64,000 nt of DNA. It comes from a beta proteobacterium CB. GTDB lineage: Bacteria; Pseudomonadota; Gammaproteobacteria; Burkholderiales; Burkholderiaceae. The position numbers and the translations under genes are program-made. Position 1 is the stretch's first letter. Each line of letters opens with the position of its first letter. Shown piece after piece: positions 35,322 through 44,671 of the stretch. The DNA is taken from positions 620,001-684,000 of the forward strand of contig CP004348.1 of the NCBI GenBank assembly GCA_000342265.1. Reading direction: 5' to 3'. The notes under the pieces were generated by a model. It ran no database searches. It was given only the letters and a program-made list of their open reading frames with translations, and was not told the DNA's origin.

Positions 35322-36311
35322 TTAATCGATTTTAACGTTAGCTGCTTTAACTGCTTTGGCCCACTTGTCATGCTCGCTTTGTGTAATCACCGCTAATTGC
35401 TCGGAGTTAGCAAATTGCGGGTGAATTCCTTGGGTCGCCAAACGCGCTTTGAAATCAGGATTAGTAAGAATCTTACGGATTTCTCTTTCCAGCTTTGCGA
35501 TGATCGCTGGCGAGGTGCCTTTGGGAACATAGATTGCATAAAAGTTTTCAACATCAAATTGCTTCATGCCATCTTGACCTAATGTAGGTACATTTGGCAT
35601 CAGTGGCGAACGATCGCTAGCAGCAATCGCGATTGGGCGTAACTTACCGCTCTGAATATGGGGTAAAGATGCGGTGACGCTATCAAACATCATGAGGGTA
35701 TTGCCGGCAATTAAATCTGGCAGTGCAAAAGAGCTGCCTTTGTAGGGAATGTGAGTTCCAGTTGCGCCAATCCGTTGCATGAACAAAGTTGACTCTAGGT
35801 GAGAGAGGCTGCCGTTACCTTGGGATGCGTAATTGAAGTCACCTTTTTTGGATTTAATGAATGCAATGAGTTCAGGCAAATTCTTAGCAGGCACCGAAGG
35901 ATTCACTACGATCAAATGGGGTACGGTACCGATAAGGGCAACAGGAGCAAAATCTTTTGTTAAATCTGCAGGGGGATTCTTAAAAATTGCTTGCGAGATA
36001 GACTGGTTAGTCATAGCGCTAATGTGAATCGTATAGCCGTCTGGAGCAGCTTTAGCAGCAGCGCCTAGGCCAATCATACCGCCAGCACCAGGTTTATTTT
36101 CAATCACAACAGGCTGACCAAGTGCCTCACCAAGTGGAACAGCTACTGCTCGTGCGAATACATCAGTAGAGCCGCCAGCTGGGAATGACAGAATGGCAAC
36201 GACTGGTTTTTTCGGCCAATCTGTATCAGGTGCCGCCATGACTTGTCCAAATAAGCTGCTCAGCATCAAGAGCCCGAAGAATGTTTTTGAGAAGCAAGGT
36301 AAGGTATTCAT
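35322..36311 (-). CDS. Bug/TctC-family periplasmic solute receptor
   Basis: 329 aa with a Sec signal (LLMLSSLFGQVMAAPD). WPKKPVVAILSFPAGGSTDVFARAVA and PVVIENKPGAGGMIGLGAAAKAAPDGYT are the standard Bug-family start. Known members bind carboxylates such as tricarboxylates, amino acids or nicotinate for TctAB-type or other transport. No TctAB gene is adjacent, which is common for this expanded betaproteobacterial family. It is divergent from the aminotransferase gene and downstream of no clear partner except the gamma-glutamyltransferase on the same strand, 47 bp away. Confidence 0.92.
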   Translation of the reverse strand: MNTLPCFSKTFFGLLMLSSLFGQVMAAPDTDWPKKPVVAILSFPAGGSTDVFARAVAVPLGEALGQPVVIENKPGAGGMIGLGAAAKAAPDGYTIHISAMTNQSISQAIFKNPPADLTKDFAPVALIGTVPHLIVVNPSVPAKNLPELIAFIKSKKGDFNYASQGNGSLSHLESTLFMQRIGATGTHIPYKGSSFALPDLIAGNTLMMFDSVTASLPHIQSGKLRPIAIAASDRSPLMPNVPTLGQDGMKQFDVENFYAIYVPKGTSPAIIAKLEREIRKILTNPDFKARLATQGIHPQFANSEQLAVITQSEHDKWAKAVKAANVKID

Positions 36312-36399
36312 TTCAGTATCCAGTTGGTTAATGAGTAATATAGTATTAGAAAACTCACCCTAAGGTGTGAGGCAAATTAAAAAACACATCGAGACAAAC

Positions 36400-37749
36400 A
36401 TGACAGTAGCTCCAAAAACTTCTAGCGCAATTGATATGTCTGCCTATTGGCTCCCATACACACCGAATCGCTATTTCCATCAAAACCCAAAAGTCATGCA
36501 GTCCGCTAAAGGAGCTTACTACTTTGATGACCATGGTCGAAAATTATTTGATGGTCTTTCAGGGCTGTGGTGCTCTCCATTGGGGCATGCTGATCCACGT
36601 ATTGGTGCAGCGATTCAAAAACAGTATGAAACTATGGATTACTGCCCCGCATTTCAGATGGCAAGTGAGGCCACTTTTACTTTAGCCAGTCGCATTGTTG
36701 ACATGGCGCCAACAGGATTGGATAAAGTCTTCTTTACTAATTCAGGATCTGAGGCTGTTGATACTGCTCTTAAGATTGCGGTTGCTTACCATCGCTCCAT
36801 GGGCAATGCATCTCGCTTTCGCATGATTGGTCGCGAGCGCGCCTATCATGGCGTAGGGATAGGGGGCATTTCTGTTGGCGGTATTGTTGCCAATCGCAAA
36901 GCATTCGCCAACATGATGATGAATGGAGTGGATCATCTCCCGCATACCTTCAATCTTTCTCAAATGGCTTTCTCCAAAGGGCAGCCTACTTGGGGTGCGC
37001 ACTTAGCTGATGAGCTAGAAAATATTGTCACCTTGCATGACGCCAATACGATTGCTGCAGTTATTTTGGAGCCTGTACAAGGATCCACTGGAGTGATAGT
37101 TCCACCGCAAGGTTATTTGCAAAAGATTCGCGACATTTGTACAAAGCATGGCATCTTGCTGATTTTTGATGAAGTCATTACAGGCTTTGGTCGCTTGGGA
37201 GCCAACTTTGGTGCGGATCGATTTGGCGTGACTCCGGACATGATCACCTTTGCTAAAGCTATTACCAATGGTGTGATTCCGATGGGGGGTGTGTTGGTGC
37301 GTGGAGATATCTACGATGCCATCATGTCGCAAGGCGGACAAGAGCAAGCTATTGAATTCTTCCATGGCTACACTTATTCAGGTCATCCAATTCCAACAGC
37401 TGCCGCTCATGCTGTCTTGGATATTTTTGAGTCTGACGATCTGGTTAATCGCGCTAAAGCCTTAGAACCCGTCTTAGAAAATTCACTTCACTCCCTAAAG
37501 GGAAAGAAAGGTCTTTTGGATATTCGTAATTTTGGCCTGTCCGGTGCAGTCGATCTTGAGCCGATTGCTGGTAAGCCAGGCCTGAGGGCAATGAAGACGC
37601 TAGAAGCTTGTATTGAAAGAGGCGCATTAGTGCGTATTACGAACGACACGATTGCTGTTGGCCCGCCGTTTATTTCAACTCCTGCAGAGGTGGAATTTTT
37701 AGTGAGCGTATTAAGCGATGCGATTGATGATTCGATGAAAATCGCTTAA
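36400..37749 (+). CDS. Class III omega-amino-acid:pyruvate aminotransferase
   Basis: 449 aa, PLP-dependent. The ATG at 36400 is preferred over a GTG at 36367. YWLPYTPNRYFHQNPKVM is the standard N-terminus of beta-alanine/omega-amino-acid:pyruvate transaminases. FFTNSGSEAVDTALKIA (PLP phosphate loop), LIFDEVITGFGRLGANFGAD (Asp-Glu region) and MITFAKAITNG with the Schiff-base lysine are intact. The likely reaction is transfer of the amino group from beta-alanine or a related omega-amino acid to pyruvate. Confidence 0.92.
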   Translation: MTVAPKTSSAIDMSAYWLPYTPNRYFHQNPKVMQSAKGAYYFDDHGRKLFDGLSGLWCSPLGHADPRIGAAIQKQYETMDYCPAFQMASEATFTLASRIVDMAPTGLDKVFFTNSGSEAVDTALKIAVAYHRSMGNASRFRMIGRERAYHGVGIGGISVGGIVANRKAFANMMMNGVDHLPHTFNLSQMAFSKGQPTWGAHLADELENIVTLHDANTIAAVILEPVQGSTGVIVPPQGYLQKIRDICTKHGILLIFDEVITGFGRLGANFGADRFGVTPDMITFAKAITNGVIPMGGVLVRGDIYDAIMSQGGQEQAIEFFHGYTYSGHPIPTAAAHAVLDIFESDDLVNRAKALEPVLENSLHSLKGKKGLLDIRNFGLSGAVDLEPIAGKPGLRAMKTLEACIERGALVRITNDTIAVGPPFISTPAEVEFLVSVLSDAIDDSMKIA

Positions 37750-37773
37750 TGCTGTCAAGCGGTCGGCGGGGTC

Positions 37774-38499
37774 TTAGTTGAACAGGTGGTACAGGATGGG
37801 GATGGCTACTGCGCTAATCACCCCATTCATTCCCATCGCTAGACTGGCGTAAGTCCCGGCTTCTGGATGAATACTAAATGCACGTGAGGTTCCGATTCCA
37901 TGTGCGCCGATTCCAATCGCAAAGCCACGCTGCCACCACGCCTTCATTCCGAGTGCGTTCAGAATGAAGGGCGCCAAAATAGCCCCTAGAATTCCGGTCG
38001 TGACGGCGAAGATCGCGGTCAAGGTTGGGGATACGCCAATACGCTCAGCAATACCCATGGCAATTGGTGCAGTTACAGACTTAGGGTACATCGCTCCAGT
38101 AATGCTAGAGTCAGCGCCGAATAATTTGGCGATATTGACTGCGCTGATAATAGAAACTAGGCCACCTGCAAGTAAGGACGCCAGCAAAGGAAGGGATCGA
38201 CCCTTAAGGCTACTTAAGCCCCGATAGATCGGTATAGCCAAGGAGACGGTTGCTGAGCCCAATAAAAAGTGAATAAATTGAGCGCCTTCAAAGTAGGTGG
38301 AATAGGGCATCTCAATCAATTGGATCATGCTGGCCACCAAGACGATGGCAATTGCTACAGGATTAGCTAGGGGATTCTGTTTTGTGGCCTTATAAATTGA
38401 TAGGCCAATTTGATAGGCAGCCAGAGTAATGAATAGGGCAAATAAAGGGCTACCGGATAGGTAAACCCATATCTCGACGATGGAGTGCTTTTCAGTCAT
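37774..38499 (-). CDS. lrgB: LrgB-family membrane protein
   Basis: 241 aa, about seven hydrophobic helices. Family sequence PKSVTAPIAMGIAERIGVSPTL and GAHGIGTSRAF are well kept. LrgB/CidB proteins work with LrgA/CidA; in bacteria they are linked to murein hydrolase control and pyruvate or small organic acid transport, and plant PLGG1 exports glycolate. The start overlaps the lrgA stop by 4 nt. Confidence 0.92.
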   Translation of the reverse strand: MTEKHSIVEIWVYLSGSPLFALFITLAAYQIGLSIYKATKQNPLANPVAIAIVLVASMIQLIEMPYSTYFEGAQFIHFLLGSATVSLAIPIYRGLSSLKGRSLPLLASLLAGGLVSIISAVNIAKLFGADSSITGAMYPKSVTAPIAMGIAERIGVSPTLTAIFAVTTGILGAILAPFILNALGMKAWWQRGFAIGIGAHGIGTSRAFSIHPEAGTYASLAMGMNGVISAVAIPILYHLFN

Positions 38500-38849
38500 T
38501 GATCCACCTCTTTTGCCTTTATGCTCAAAAAGCGGACCACTATTGCGCTAGTGGCAATGGTCAAAATGACGCTACCGACTAAGGCCGTCACAATGGCTAG
38601 CGCATTGGCCTGGAGTTGAGGCAGAAATAGCACCACTCCTACTGCTGCTGGAACAAACAAGAGTCCAAGGTACTGACTAAAGCCATCCGCCACCATGGCG
38701 AGCTCATGATTGATGCCCTTACGTAGTACTAGCCAAATAATGAGTAGCACCAATCCAATAACAGGGCCGGGGAGGGTGGGTAAGGCAAACTTGGAGACAA
38801 GCTCACCCAAGCTTTGAAATAAGAGAATTTGGACAAGACCGGAGATCAT
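38496..38849 (-). CDS. lrgA: LrgA/CidA-family holin-like membrane protein
   Basis: 117 aa with four hydrophobic helices and the family start (LVQILLFQSLGELVSKF, PLPGPVIG-like TLPGPVIGLVLL). Encoded upstream of lrgB with a 4-nt overlap, forming the usual two-gene operon. Confidence 0.9.
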   Translation of the reverse strand: MISGLVQILLFQSLGELVSKFALPTLPGPVIGLVLLIIWLVLRKGINHELAMVADGFSQYLGLLFVPAAVGVVLFLPQLQANALAIVTALVGSVILTIATSAIVVRFLSIKAKEVDQ

Positions 38850-38978
38850 GGTTTGATCTTACTGCTCCGCAATATATGTTGCAAAGCAATAAATAATTTC
38901 TTGGTTAAGATAAACACAACAAAAGCAGGGTCTTTATCTCCTAGATAAGGCCTTAATACAAAACACTCAGGAGCTCAC

Positions 38979-39428
38979 ATGGCTGACTTAAATGTCAACG
39001 GTAAAAAGTACAAGGTAGATGTTGATCCAGAAACCCCTTTGTTATGGGTGATACGAGATCATGTCGGTTTGACAGGTACCAAATATGGTTGTGGCGTGGG
39101 TCAGTGCGGAGCTTGTACTGTGCTATTTGATGGCCAAGCAATTCGTAGTTGCATGATTCCGGTCAGTGCGGCTGAAGGCAAGAAGATTGAAACGATTGAA
39201 AGTCTAGAAAAGAATGGTCAGCTTTCCAAAGTACAGAAAGCTTGGGTCGACAATCAAGTGCCGCAATGTGGCTACTGCCAGTCTGGCATGGTCATGGCAA
39301 CAACCGCCTTATTGCGTAACACTCCAAAACCTACAGATGCCCAGATTGATGCTGCCGTTACCAACATCTGCCGTTGCGGAACCTTCCAACAAGTGCGTGA
39401 TGCTATTCATGCTGTGAGCAAGGCATAA
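38979..39428 (+). CDS. iorA: Isoquinoline 1-oxidoreductase-type [2Fe-2S] subunit (IorA family)
   Basis: 149 aa small subunit of a molybdenum hydroxylase. The plant-type ferredoxin cluster ligands are in GCGVGQCGACTVLFDG; the second cluster ligands are in CGYCQSGM and CRC (NICRCGTF). No signal peptide; this subunit is expected to travel with its Tat-exported partner. Ten bp separate it from the large subunit gene. The substrate is an aldehyde or N-heterocycle, not determined by sequence. Confidence 0.93.
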   Translation: MADLNVNGKKYKVDVDPETPLLWVIRDHVGLTGTKYGCGVGQCGACTVLFDGQAIRSCMIPVSAAEGKKIETIESLEKNGQLSKVQKAWVDNQVPQCGYCQSGMVMATTALLRNTPKPTDAQIDAAVTNICRCGTFQQVRDAIHAVSKA

Positions 39429-39437
39429 GGAGCGATC

Positions 39438-41663
39438 ATGACCAAAAATACAACTTCTACCAATATTTCACGTCGCCACTTCATTGTTGGCTCCAGCGCT
39501 ATTGCAACTGGATTGGCAATTGGCTTTGATCTATCTTTCATCTCGTCAGCCAATGCTGCAATGGGAACGGGTACTACTTCTATGGCGCCACTGGCAACAC
39601 CAGAGATTGGTGTTTGGGTGGTGGTAAAGCCAAACGATGACATTGTTGTCCGTATCGTACGCTCTGAAATGGGTCAAGGAACCATCACTGGCCTAGCCCA
39701 GATGGTTGCAGAAGAATTACAGTGTGACTGGAAAAAAGTCTCTTATGAGTACCCATCTCCAGCTGATAGTCTCAAGCGTAAGCAGGCATGGGGCAGTTAT
39801 TCCACTGGCGGTAGTCGCGGTATTCGTACATCTGAGCAGTATGTCCGCAAGGGCGGCGCAGCTGCTCGCATCATGCTCGTTCAAGCTGCTGCAAACCAAT
39901 GGAATGTTCCGGCATCCGAGTGCGTTGCTAAGGAAAGTGTCATTACACACACACCATCTGGTCGTAAAACCACCTTTGGAAAAGTATCTGTTGCTGCATC
40001 CCAGTTAGATGTGCCAAAAGAAATTACGCTTAAAGATCCTAAAGAGTGGACTTTGATTGGTAAGTCAGTGAATCGTATCGACGGTACTGCTGATAAGGTC
40101 ACCGGTAAGCAGGTTTACGCTATCGACTTAAAGTTGCCTGGCATGCTAGTTGCAACTATTCAGGAGAGCCCAGTATTTGGTGGCAAAGTAAAAAGTTATG
40201 ACGCTACTAAAGCCTCCAGCATGAAAGGCGTAAAGAAAGTAGTGCAAGTAGGTGATACAGCTATTGCAGTTGTGGCAGAAACATTCTGGCAGGCCAAGAT
40301 GGGCTTGGATGCAGTTAGCATCATCTGGGATAACGGCGCTAATGGCGATGTTTCTAGTGCTTCCATTAAGAAGATGCTAGAAGAGGGCCTGACTGCGAAC
40401 GATACATTTGTGGGTAATTCTAATGGTGACGCTAAAGAAGCGATTAGCAAGGCTGCCAAAACCATTGAAGCAACCTACTTTTATCCATTCTTGAATCATG
40501 CAACTTTGGAGCCACAAACTGCGACTGCAAAGTGGACGCCAGATTCTTGCGAAGCTTGGGTTCCTACTCAGGATGGTGAAGCTACTCTTGCTGCTGTGAT
40601 CGCAGCGTCTGGTTTGCCAGCTGAAAAGTGCAATGCTTATAAAGTAAATCTTGGCGGTGGATTTGGACGCCGTGGAGCGTTTCAGGACTACACAACCCAG
40701 GCTGTCAACATTGCTAAGCAAATGCCGGGCACCCCAATTAAATTGATTTGGACTCGTGCGGAAGATATGACCCAGGGTCGCTATCACCCGGTCATGATGT
40801 GTAAGATGACTGCGGCTATTGATGATAAGAAAAATATCACTGGTCTGAATATGCGTCTATCTGGTCAATCTATTTTGGCAACTGTGCGTCCAGCAGTCGT
40901 TGCTGCAAATAAGGGCAAGGATCCAGTGGTATTCCAAGGGTTGGATGCTGCAGGTGAACATGGCATTACCTATAGCTTTCCGAATTTGATGGTCGATCAC
41001 GCAATGCGTAACACCCATGTGCCTCCCGGTTTCTGGCGTGGGGTGAACGTAAATCAAAATGCTATTTTCTTAGAAACTTTCATGGATGAAATGGCTGAGG
41101 CAACGGGTGTAGATGCCGTGGAATTCCGCCGTAAGCACATGGAAAAATATCCACGTGCCATAGCGGTTCTTAATGCAGTGGCAGATGGCATTGGATGGAC
41201 AAAGCCTGCCAAACCAGGCGTCTTCCGTGGTCTAGCGCAGATGCGTTCATTTGGCAGTTATGTTGCTGCAGCTTGTGAGCTTTCTGTGACCAATGGTAAT
41301 GAGGTGAAAATTCATCGCATTGTGGCTGCAACGGATCCGGGCTACGTGGTTAATCCCGCTCAGGTTGCTCGCCAAGTTTCTGGTTCCTTTGTTTATGGCT
41401 TGTCCGCTCTCTTCGAAGAAGAAATTACGATTGAGAAGGGTGCGGTTGTGCAGAAGAACTTTGATACGTTCAACTCAATTCGTTTATCTCAAATGCCTAA
41501 GGTAGAAACCATCATCATCCAAGGTGGTGGTAAAGACTGGGGTGGTGTTGGTGAGCCAACCATTGCAGTTGCAGCACCAGCAGTGCTAAATGCGATCTAT
41601 CGTGCAACTGGTAAGCGCTTGCGTACCGTGCCATTGAAAAACAGCGGCATTAAGTTGGTGTAA
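39438..41663 (+). CDS. iorB: Molybdopterin-binding xanthine-oxidase-family large subunit (IorB family)
   Basis: 741 aa, periplasmic by a Tat signal (SRRHFIVGSSAIATGLAIG). Family landmarks include LGGGFGRRGAFQDY, NTHVPPGFWRGVN and the C-terminal GKDWGGVGEPTIAVAAPA with the catalytic glutamate. The single-chain arrangement without an FAD subunit is typical of IorB-like aldehyde or isoquinoline dehydrogenases that pass electrons to a cytochrome c. The next gene 47 bp downstream encodes a c-type cytochrome (soxX). Confidence 0.92.
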   Translation: MTKNTTSTNISRRHFIVGSSAIATGLAIGFDLSFISSANAAMGTGTTSMAPLATPEIGVWVVVKPNDDIVVRIVRSEMGQGTITGLAQMVAEELQCDWKKVSYEYPSPADSLKRKQAWGSYSTGGSRGIRTSEQYVRKGGAAARIMLVQAAANQWNVPASECVAKESVITHTPSGRKTTFGKVSVAASQLDVPKEITLKDPKEWTLIGKSVNRIDGTADKVTGKQVYAIDLKLPGMLVATIQESPVFGGKVKSYDATKASSMKGVKKVVQVGDTAIAVVAETFWQAKMGLDAVSIIWDNGANGDVSSASIKKMLEEGLTANDTFVGNSNGDAKEAISKAAKTIEATYFYPFLNHATLEPQTATAKWTPDSCEAWVPTQDGEATLAAVIAASGLPAEKCNAYKVNLGGGFGRRGAFQDYTTQAVNIAKQMPGTPIKLIWTRAEDMTQGRYHPVMMCKMTAAIDDKKNITGLNMRLSGQSILATVRPAVVAANKGKDPVVFQGLDAAGEHGITYSFPNLMVDHAMRNTHVPPGFWRGVNVNQNAIFLETFMDEMAEATGVDAVEFRRKHMEKYPRAIAVLNAVADGIGWTKPAKPGVFRGLAQMRSFGSYVAAACELSVTNGNEVKIHRIVAATDPGYVVNPAQVARQVSGSFVYGLSALFEEEITIEKGAVVQKNFDTFNSIRLSQMPKVETIIIQGGGKDWGGVGEPTIAVAAPAVLNAIYRATGKRLRTVPLKNSGIKLV

Positions 41664-41709
41664 TGACTGCAATGAATGGGATGGGGTAGCTAGTTATGGG
41701 CAAGCAGGA

Positions 41710-42144
41710 ATGAGACGAACACTAGCAGCAGTATTGCTAGGGACATCGACTCTTCTCCTGCCTTGCTTGGCGTACTCTCAAACCTGGGTAGGGGATTCGA
41801 TTGTGAATCCCCTTACTTCTTCACCAGGTGATGTTGCTAGGGGGCGCGCCATTGTGGCAAACCGCCAAGTAGGTTTATGTTTGCTGTGCCATAGCGGGCC
41901 ATTTCCAGAAGAGCGTTTTCAGGGTAATCTAGCTCCCGACCTGACTGCCAGCGTGGGTCAATCCACCCCCGCCCAATTGCGGGCGAGATTGGTTGATCCA
42001 AGTCGTTTTAATTCAATTAGCATCATGCCGGCCTATTACCGCAGCACTGGCCTTAATCGTGTAGCCCCTAAGTTTGCCAATCAAACTATCCTTACTGGCC
42101 AAGAGATAGAGGACGTCGTTGCCTTTTTAGTAAGCCTTCAATAA
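41710..42144 (+). CDS. soxX: Sulfur oxidation c-type cytochrome SoxX
   Basis: 144 aa, Sec signal (LLLPCLAYSQ). One heme site, CLLCH at 57-61, and a downstream methionine in SIMPAYY as likely sixth ligand. SoxX forms the SoxXA complex that joins thiosulfate to the SoxYZ carrier. Ribosome site AGGA precedes ATG 41710. Confidence 0.88.
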   Translation: MRRTLAAVLLGTSTLLLPCLAYSQTWVGDSIVNPLTSSPGDVARGRAIVANRQVGLCLLCHSGPFPEERFQGNLAPDLTASVGQSTPAQLRARLVDPSRFNSISIMPAYYRSTGLNRVAPKFANQTILTGQEIEDVVAFLVSLQ

Positions 42145-42167
42145 TCAATCAAAATTACGAAATCAAT

Positions 42168-42653
42168 ATGACTGAGTTCAAGCTGAGTTCAAATACTACC
42201 AAGCTGAGTCGGCGGATGTATTTATCCGCACTTGGCCTTTTGGGTATCTCAAGCTGGCTAGTGCCGAGTTTGGGTATGGCAAAAAAGCCAGAGGCCATGG
42301 AGGCGATCGCAAAAATTGTTGGCTCGAATGCTATCCGCGATGGTCGAGTGAAATTGGTAATTCCACCTTTAGTAGAGAGCGGTAACTTAGTAGTTCTCAA
42401 GCTGTCTATAGAGAGCCCTATGACGGCAAATGATTACGTTAAGGCCGTGCATGTCGTCTCAGAGGCAAATCCATTCCCCAATATTTTTACTGCGTATTTC
42501 ACACCGCGCTCTGGCCGCGCAGAGTTAACTACTCGGGTTAGGTTGGCCGATTCACAACGGGTATGGGCTATTGCACAAATGAGTGATGGCAGCTTTTGGC
42601 AGGGATATGCCGATACTTTGGTAACGCTTTCTGCTTGCACGGAGATGATATGA
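42168..42653 (+). CDS. soxY: Sulfur carrier protein SoxY with an atypical C-terminus
   Basis: 161 aa with a Tat-like signal (SRRMYLSALGLLGISSWLVPS). The core (RVKLVIPPLVESGNLVVLKL, HVVSEANPFPNI) is SoxY. The substrate-binding cysteine is expected in a C-terminal Gly-Gly-Cys-Gly-Gly arm; here the end is LSACTEMI, with Cys157 followed by four non-glycine residues. The stop overlaps the soxZ start (ATGA). Confidence 0.87.
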   Translation: MTEFKLSSNTTKLSRRMYLSALGLLGISSWLVPSLGMAKKPEAMEAIAKIVGSNAIRDGRVKLVIPPLVESGNLVVLKLSIESPMTANDYVKAVHVVSEANPFPNIFTAYFTPRSGRAELTTRVRLADSQRVWAIAQMSDGSFWQGYADTLVTLSACTEMI

Positions 42654-42979
42654 GTAAGACCTCTCGTACCGGCATTACGATGCCAACTCAGGCAAAAAAA
42701 GATTCCATTATTGAAATTCGGGCAATCGCCCAGCATGATATGGAGACGGGCTATCGGTATTCAGAGGATGGAAGGCGCATACCTCGTGACATCATTCGCC
42801 TGTTTACCTGCCAATACAACGGCGAAGAGGTATTTAGGGCGGATTTTTATCCAGGCATCGGCGCCAACCCCCTCATCATCTTTACAACCGTGGCTGTAGC
42901 CTCCGGCACGCTAGTGTTTAAGTGGGTAGGGGATAACGGTTATGAGGCCGTCAACCAAGCGCAAATTACGGTCTCGTGA
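42650..42979 (+). CDS. soxZ: Sulfur carrier partner SoxZ
   Basis: 109 aa from ATG 42650, which overlaps the soxY stop; an in-frame upstream start at 42596 would lie inside soxY. IIEIRAIAQHDMETGYR and FYPGIGANPLIIF are typical. It has no signal and is exported bound to SoxY. Confidence 0.9.
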   Translation: MSKTSRTGITMPTQAKKDSIIEIRAIAQHDMETGYRYSEDGRRIPRDIIRLFTCQYNGEEVFRADFYPGIGANPLIIFTTVAVASGTLVFKWVGDNGYEAVNQAQITVS

Positions 42980-43761
42980 ATCTTCTGGTTTTCTGCTGTC
43001 GCTTATTACCGATATTGGTAATTCTGTTTGGAGTAAATTCGAGTTTTGCGCTTGAGCCTGCAAAAGATACGCGGCAATCAAGCTATCAATTGATGACCCC
43101 TGAGAACCAAGCAATGCAAGATGATCCAAATCTTAATCCTGCCTTATTCTGGGTGATGGATGGCCATAGCCTCTGGAAAGAAAAGGCTGGAAAAAAGAAT
43201 GTGTCTTGTGCGTCGTGCCATGGCGATAGCGCTCAGAAGATGGTTGGTGTGGCAACGCAGTTTCCTAAAGTGCAAAAAGGAAAGTTGCAGACCTTAGAGG
43301 GGCAAATTAATCAATGTCGCACTTCACAGCAAGAGGCTCCCGAGTTTGCCTATGAAAGCAAAGAGCTCTTAGCGTTAACGACATATGTGGCGACTCAATC
43401 TAAGGGCTTACCAATCGCTATTCAAGAAACACCTCAGAATAAAAAAGACCTGCAACAAGGTCGCCAATTTTTTAATGAAAGAATGGGCCAACTGAATTTA
43501 TCTTGCGCCCAATGCCATCAAGATCGTGCTGGCTTGAAGCTAGGGGGAAGTCTGATTCCTCAGGGACATCCAACTGCCTATCCGATTTATCGCATTGAAT
43601 GGCAGACTATGGGATCTTTGCAAAGACGCCTACGCAACTGTATGAGTGGGGTGCGAGCTAAGCAGTTTGAGTACGGCTCGAAAGAAATGGCTCAGTTAGA
43701 GCTGTTTCTGATGTGGCGAGCAAGAGGCATGCCCCTGGAAACTCCAGGGGTCCGCCCATAA
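42976..43761 (+). CDS. soxA: Diheme cytochrome SoxA
   Basis: 261 aa from GTG 42976, overlapping the soxZ stop by 4 nt. Sec signal (ILFGVNSSFALEP). Two heme motifs remain, CASCH (78-82) and CAQCH (177-181), so this is the diheme form. Cys222 in RNCMSGVRA is the expected persulfide-forming active-site ligand. Last gene of soxXYZA; the next gene, purU, converges 7 bp away, so no soxB or soxCD follows. Confidence 0.9.
   Translation: MNLLVFCCRLLPILVILFGVNSSFALEPAKDTRQSSYQLMTPENQAMQDDPNLNPALFWVMDGHSLWKEKAGKKNVSCASCHGDSAQKMVGVATQFPKVQKGKLQTLEGQINQCRTSQQEAPEFAYESKELLALTTYVATQSKGLPIAIQETPQNKKDLQQGRQFFNERMGQLNLSCAQCHQDRAGLKLGGSLIPQGHPTAYPIYRIEWQTMGSLQRRLRNCMSGVRAKQFEYGSKEMAQLELFLMWRARGMPLETPGVRP
43732..43750 (+). 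terminator. Hairpin over the soxA 3' end (weak terminator candidate)
   Basis: CCCCTGGA (43732-43739) and TCCAGGGG (43743-43750) form a perfect 8-bp stem with a 3-nt loop in the last codons of soxA. No T-run follows, so it may only stabilise the mRNA end. Confidence 0.35.
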
Positions 43762-43768
43762 GCGCGAC

Positions 43769-44623
43769 TTAGTCTGAGAAGACTACTGAAGTTGCACCGT
43801 TAATCAAAACACGGTCATGCAAGTAATAGCGTAGGGCGCGTGACAGTACGGTACGCTCTAAATCACGACCTTTACGAACTAAGTCTTCAGGCGTATCACC
43901 ATGGGTAACGCGAGTCACGTCCTGCTCAATAATTGGGCCCTCATCTAAATCACTAGTAACAAAGTGTGCGGTAGCGCCGATCAATTTAATACCGCGAGCA
44001 TGAGCCTGATGGTAGGGCTTAGCACCTTTAAAGCTTGGTAAGAATGAGTGGTGCACGTTAATGCAGCGCCCAGATAATTTGGTAGATAAGTCATCCGACA
44101 GAATTTGCATATAGCGCGCCAAAATGACCATGTCCACTTTTGAATCAGCAATGATCTCTAAAAGTTTAGCCTCTTGTGCTGGCTTAGTCTCCGGTGTTAC
44201 TGGGAGGTGATAAAACGGAATGTCGGCAAAGTCAATGCTGGAGTAGACCTCACGCGGGTGGTTAGAAACGATTCCGCAAATAATCATTGGCAATTCGCTG
44301 ATACGCCAGCGATAGAGAAGATCTACTAGGCAATGATCTAGCTTAGATGCCATGATCAGTACGCGTTTTAAATCTTTCACTGCACGCAAGTCCCAAGTGA
44401 GATCAAAACGTTTAGCGATCTCTACAAAGCCAGCTCTCAAAGTTTTGCTATCAGCACTACAGCTGAAGCTCACACGCATAAAGAAGCGCTTGGAAGCCTT
44501 GTCATCGAACTGCTGAGCCTCTTCGATGTCACCACCCAATTCAAAGATGTAAGTTGAAACTGCGGCAACAATCCCTGGTCGATTAGGGCAGGTGAGTGTG
44601 AGGTAGTAATTTTCTGTAGTCAT
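43769..44623 (-). CDS. purU: Formyltetrahydrofolate deformylase
   Basis: 284 aa. N-terminal ACT domain ([21 protein letters not shown]) and a C-terminal formyltransferase-like hydrolase domain with SNH (GIVSNHPRE), the [18 protein letters not shown] segment and catalytic Asp in [12 protein letters not shown]. Releases formate from 10-formyl-THF. A formate dehydrogenase operon lies at the right end of the window. Confidence 0.95.
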   Translation of the reverse strand: MTTENYYLTLTCPNRPGIVAAVSTYIFELGGDIEEAQQFDDKASKRFFMRVSFSCSADSKTLRAGFVEIAKRFDLTWDLRAVKDLKRVLIMASKLDHCLVDLLYRWRISELPMIICGIVSNHPREVYSSIDFADIPFYHLPVTPETKPAQEAKLLEIIADSKVDMVILARYMQILSDDLSTKLSGRCINVHHSFLPSFKGAKPYHQAHARGIKLIGATAHFVTSDLDEGPIIEQDVTRVTHGDTPEDLVRKGRDLERTVLSRALRYYLHDRVLINGATSVVFSD

Positions 44624-44671
44624 GGCTCAAGTGGGTGGAAAGATTGCGAATAAGGCGTAATTTTAGACTGC

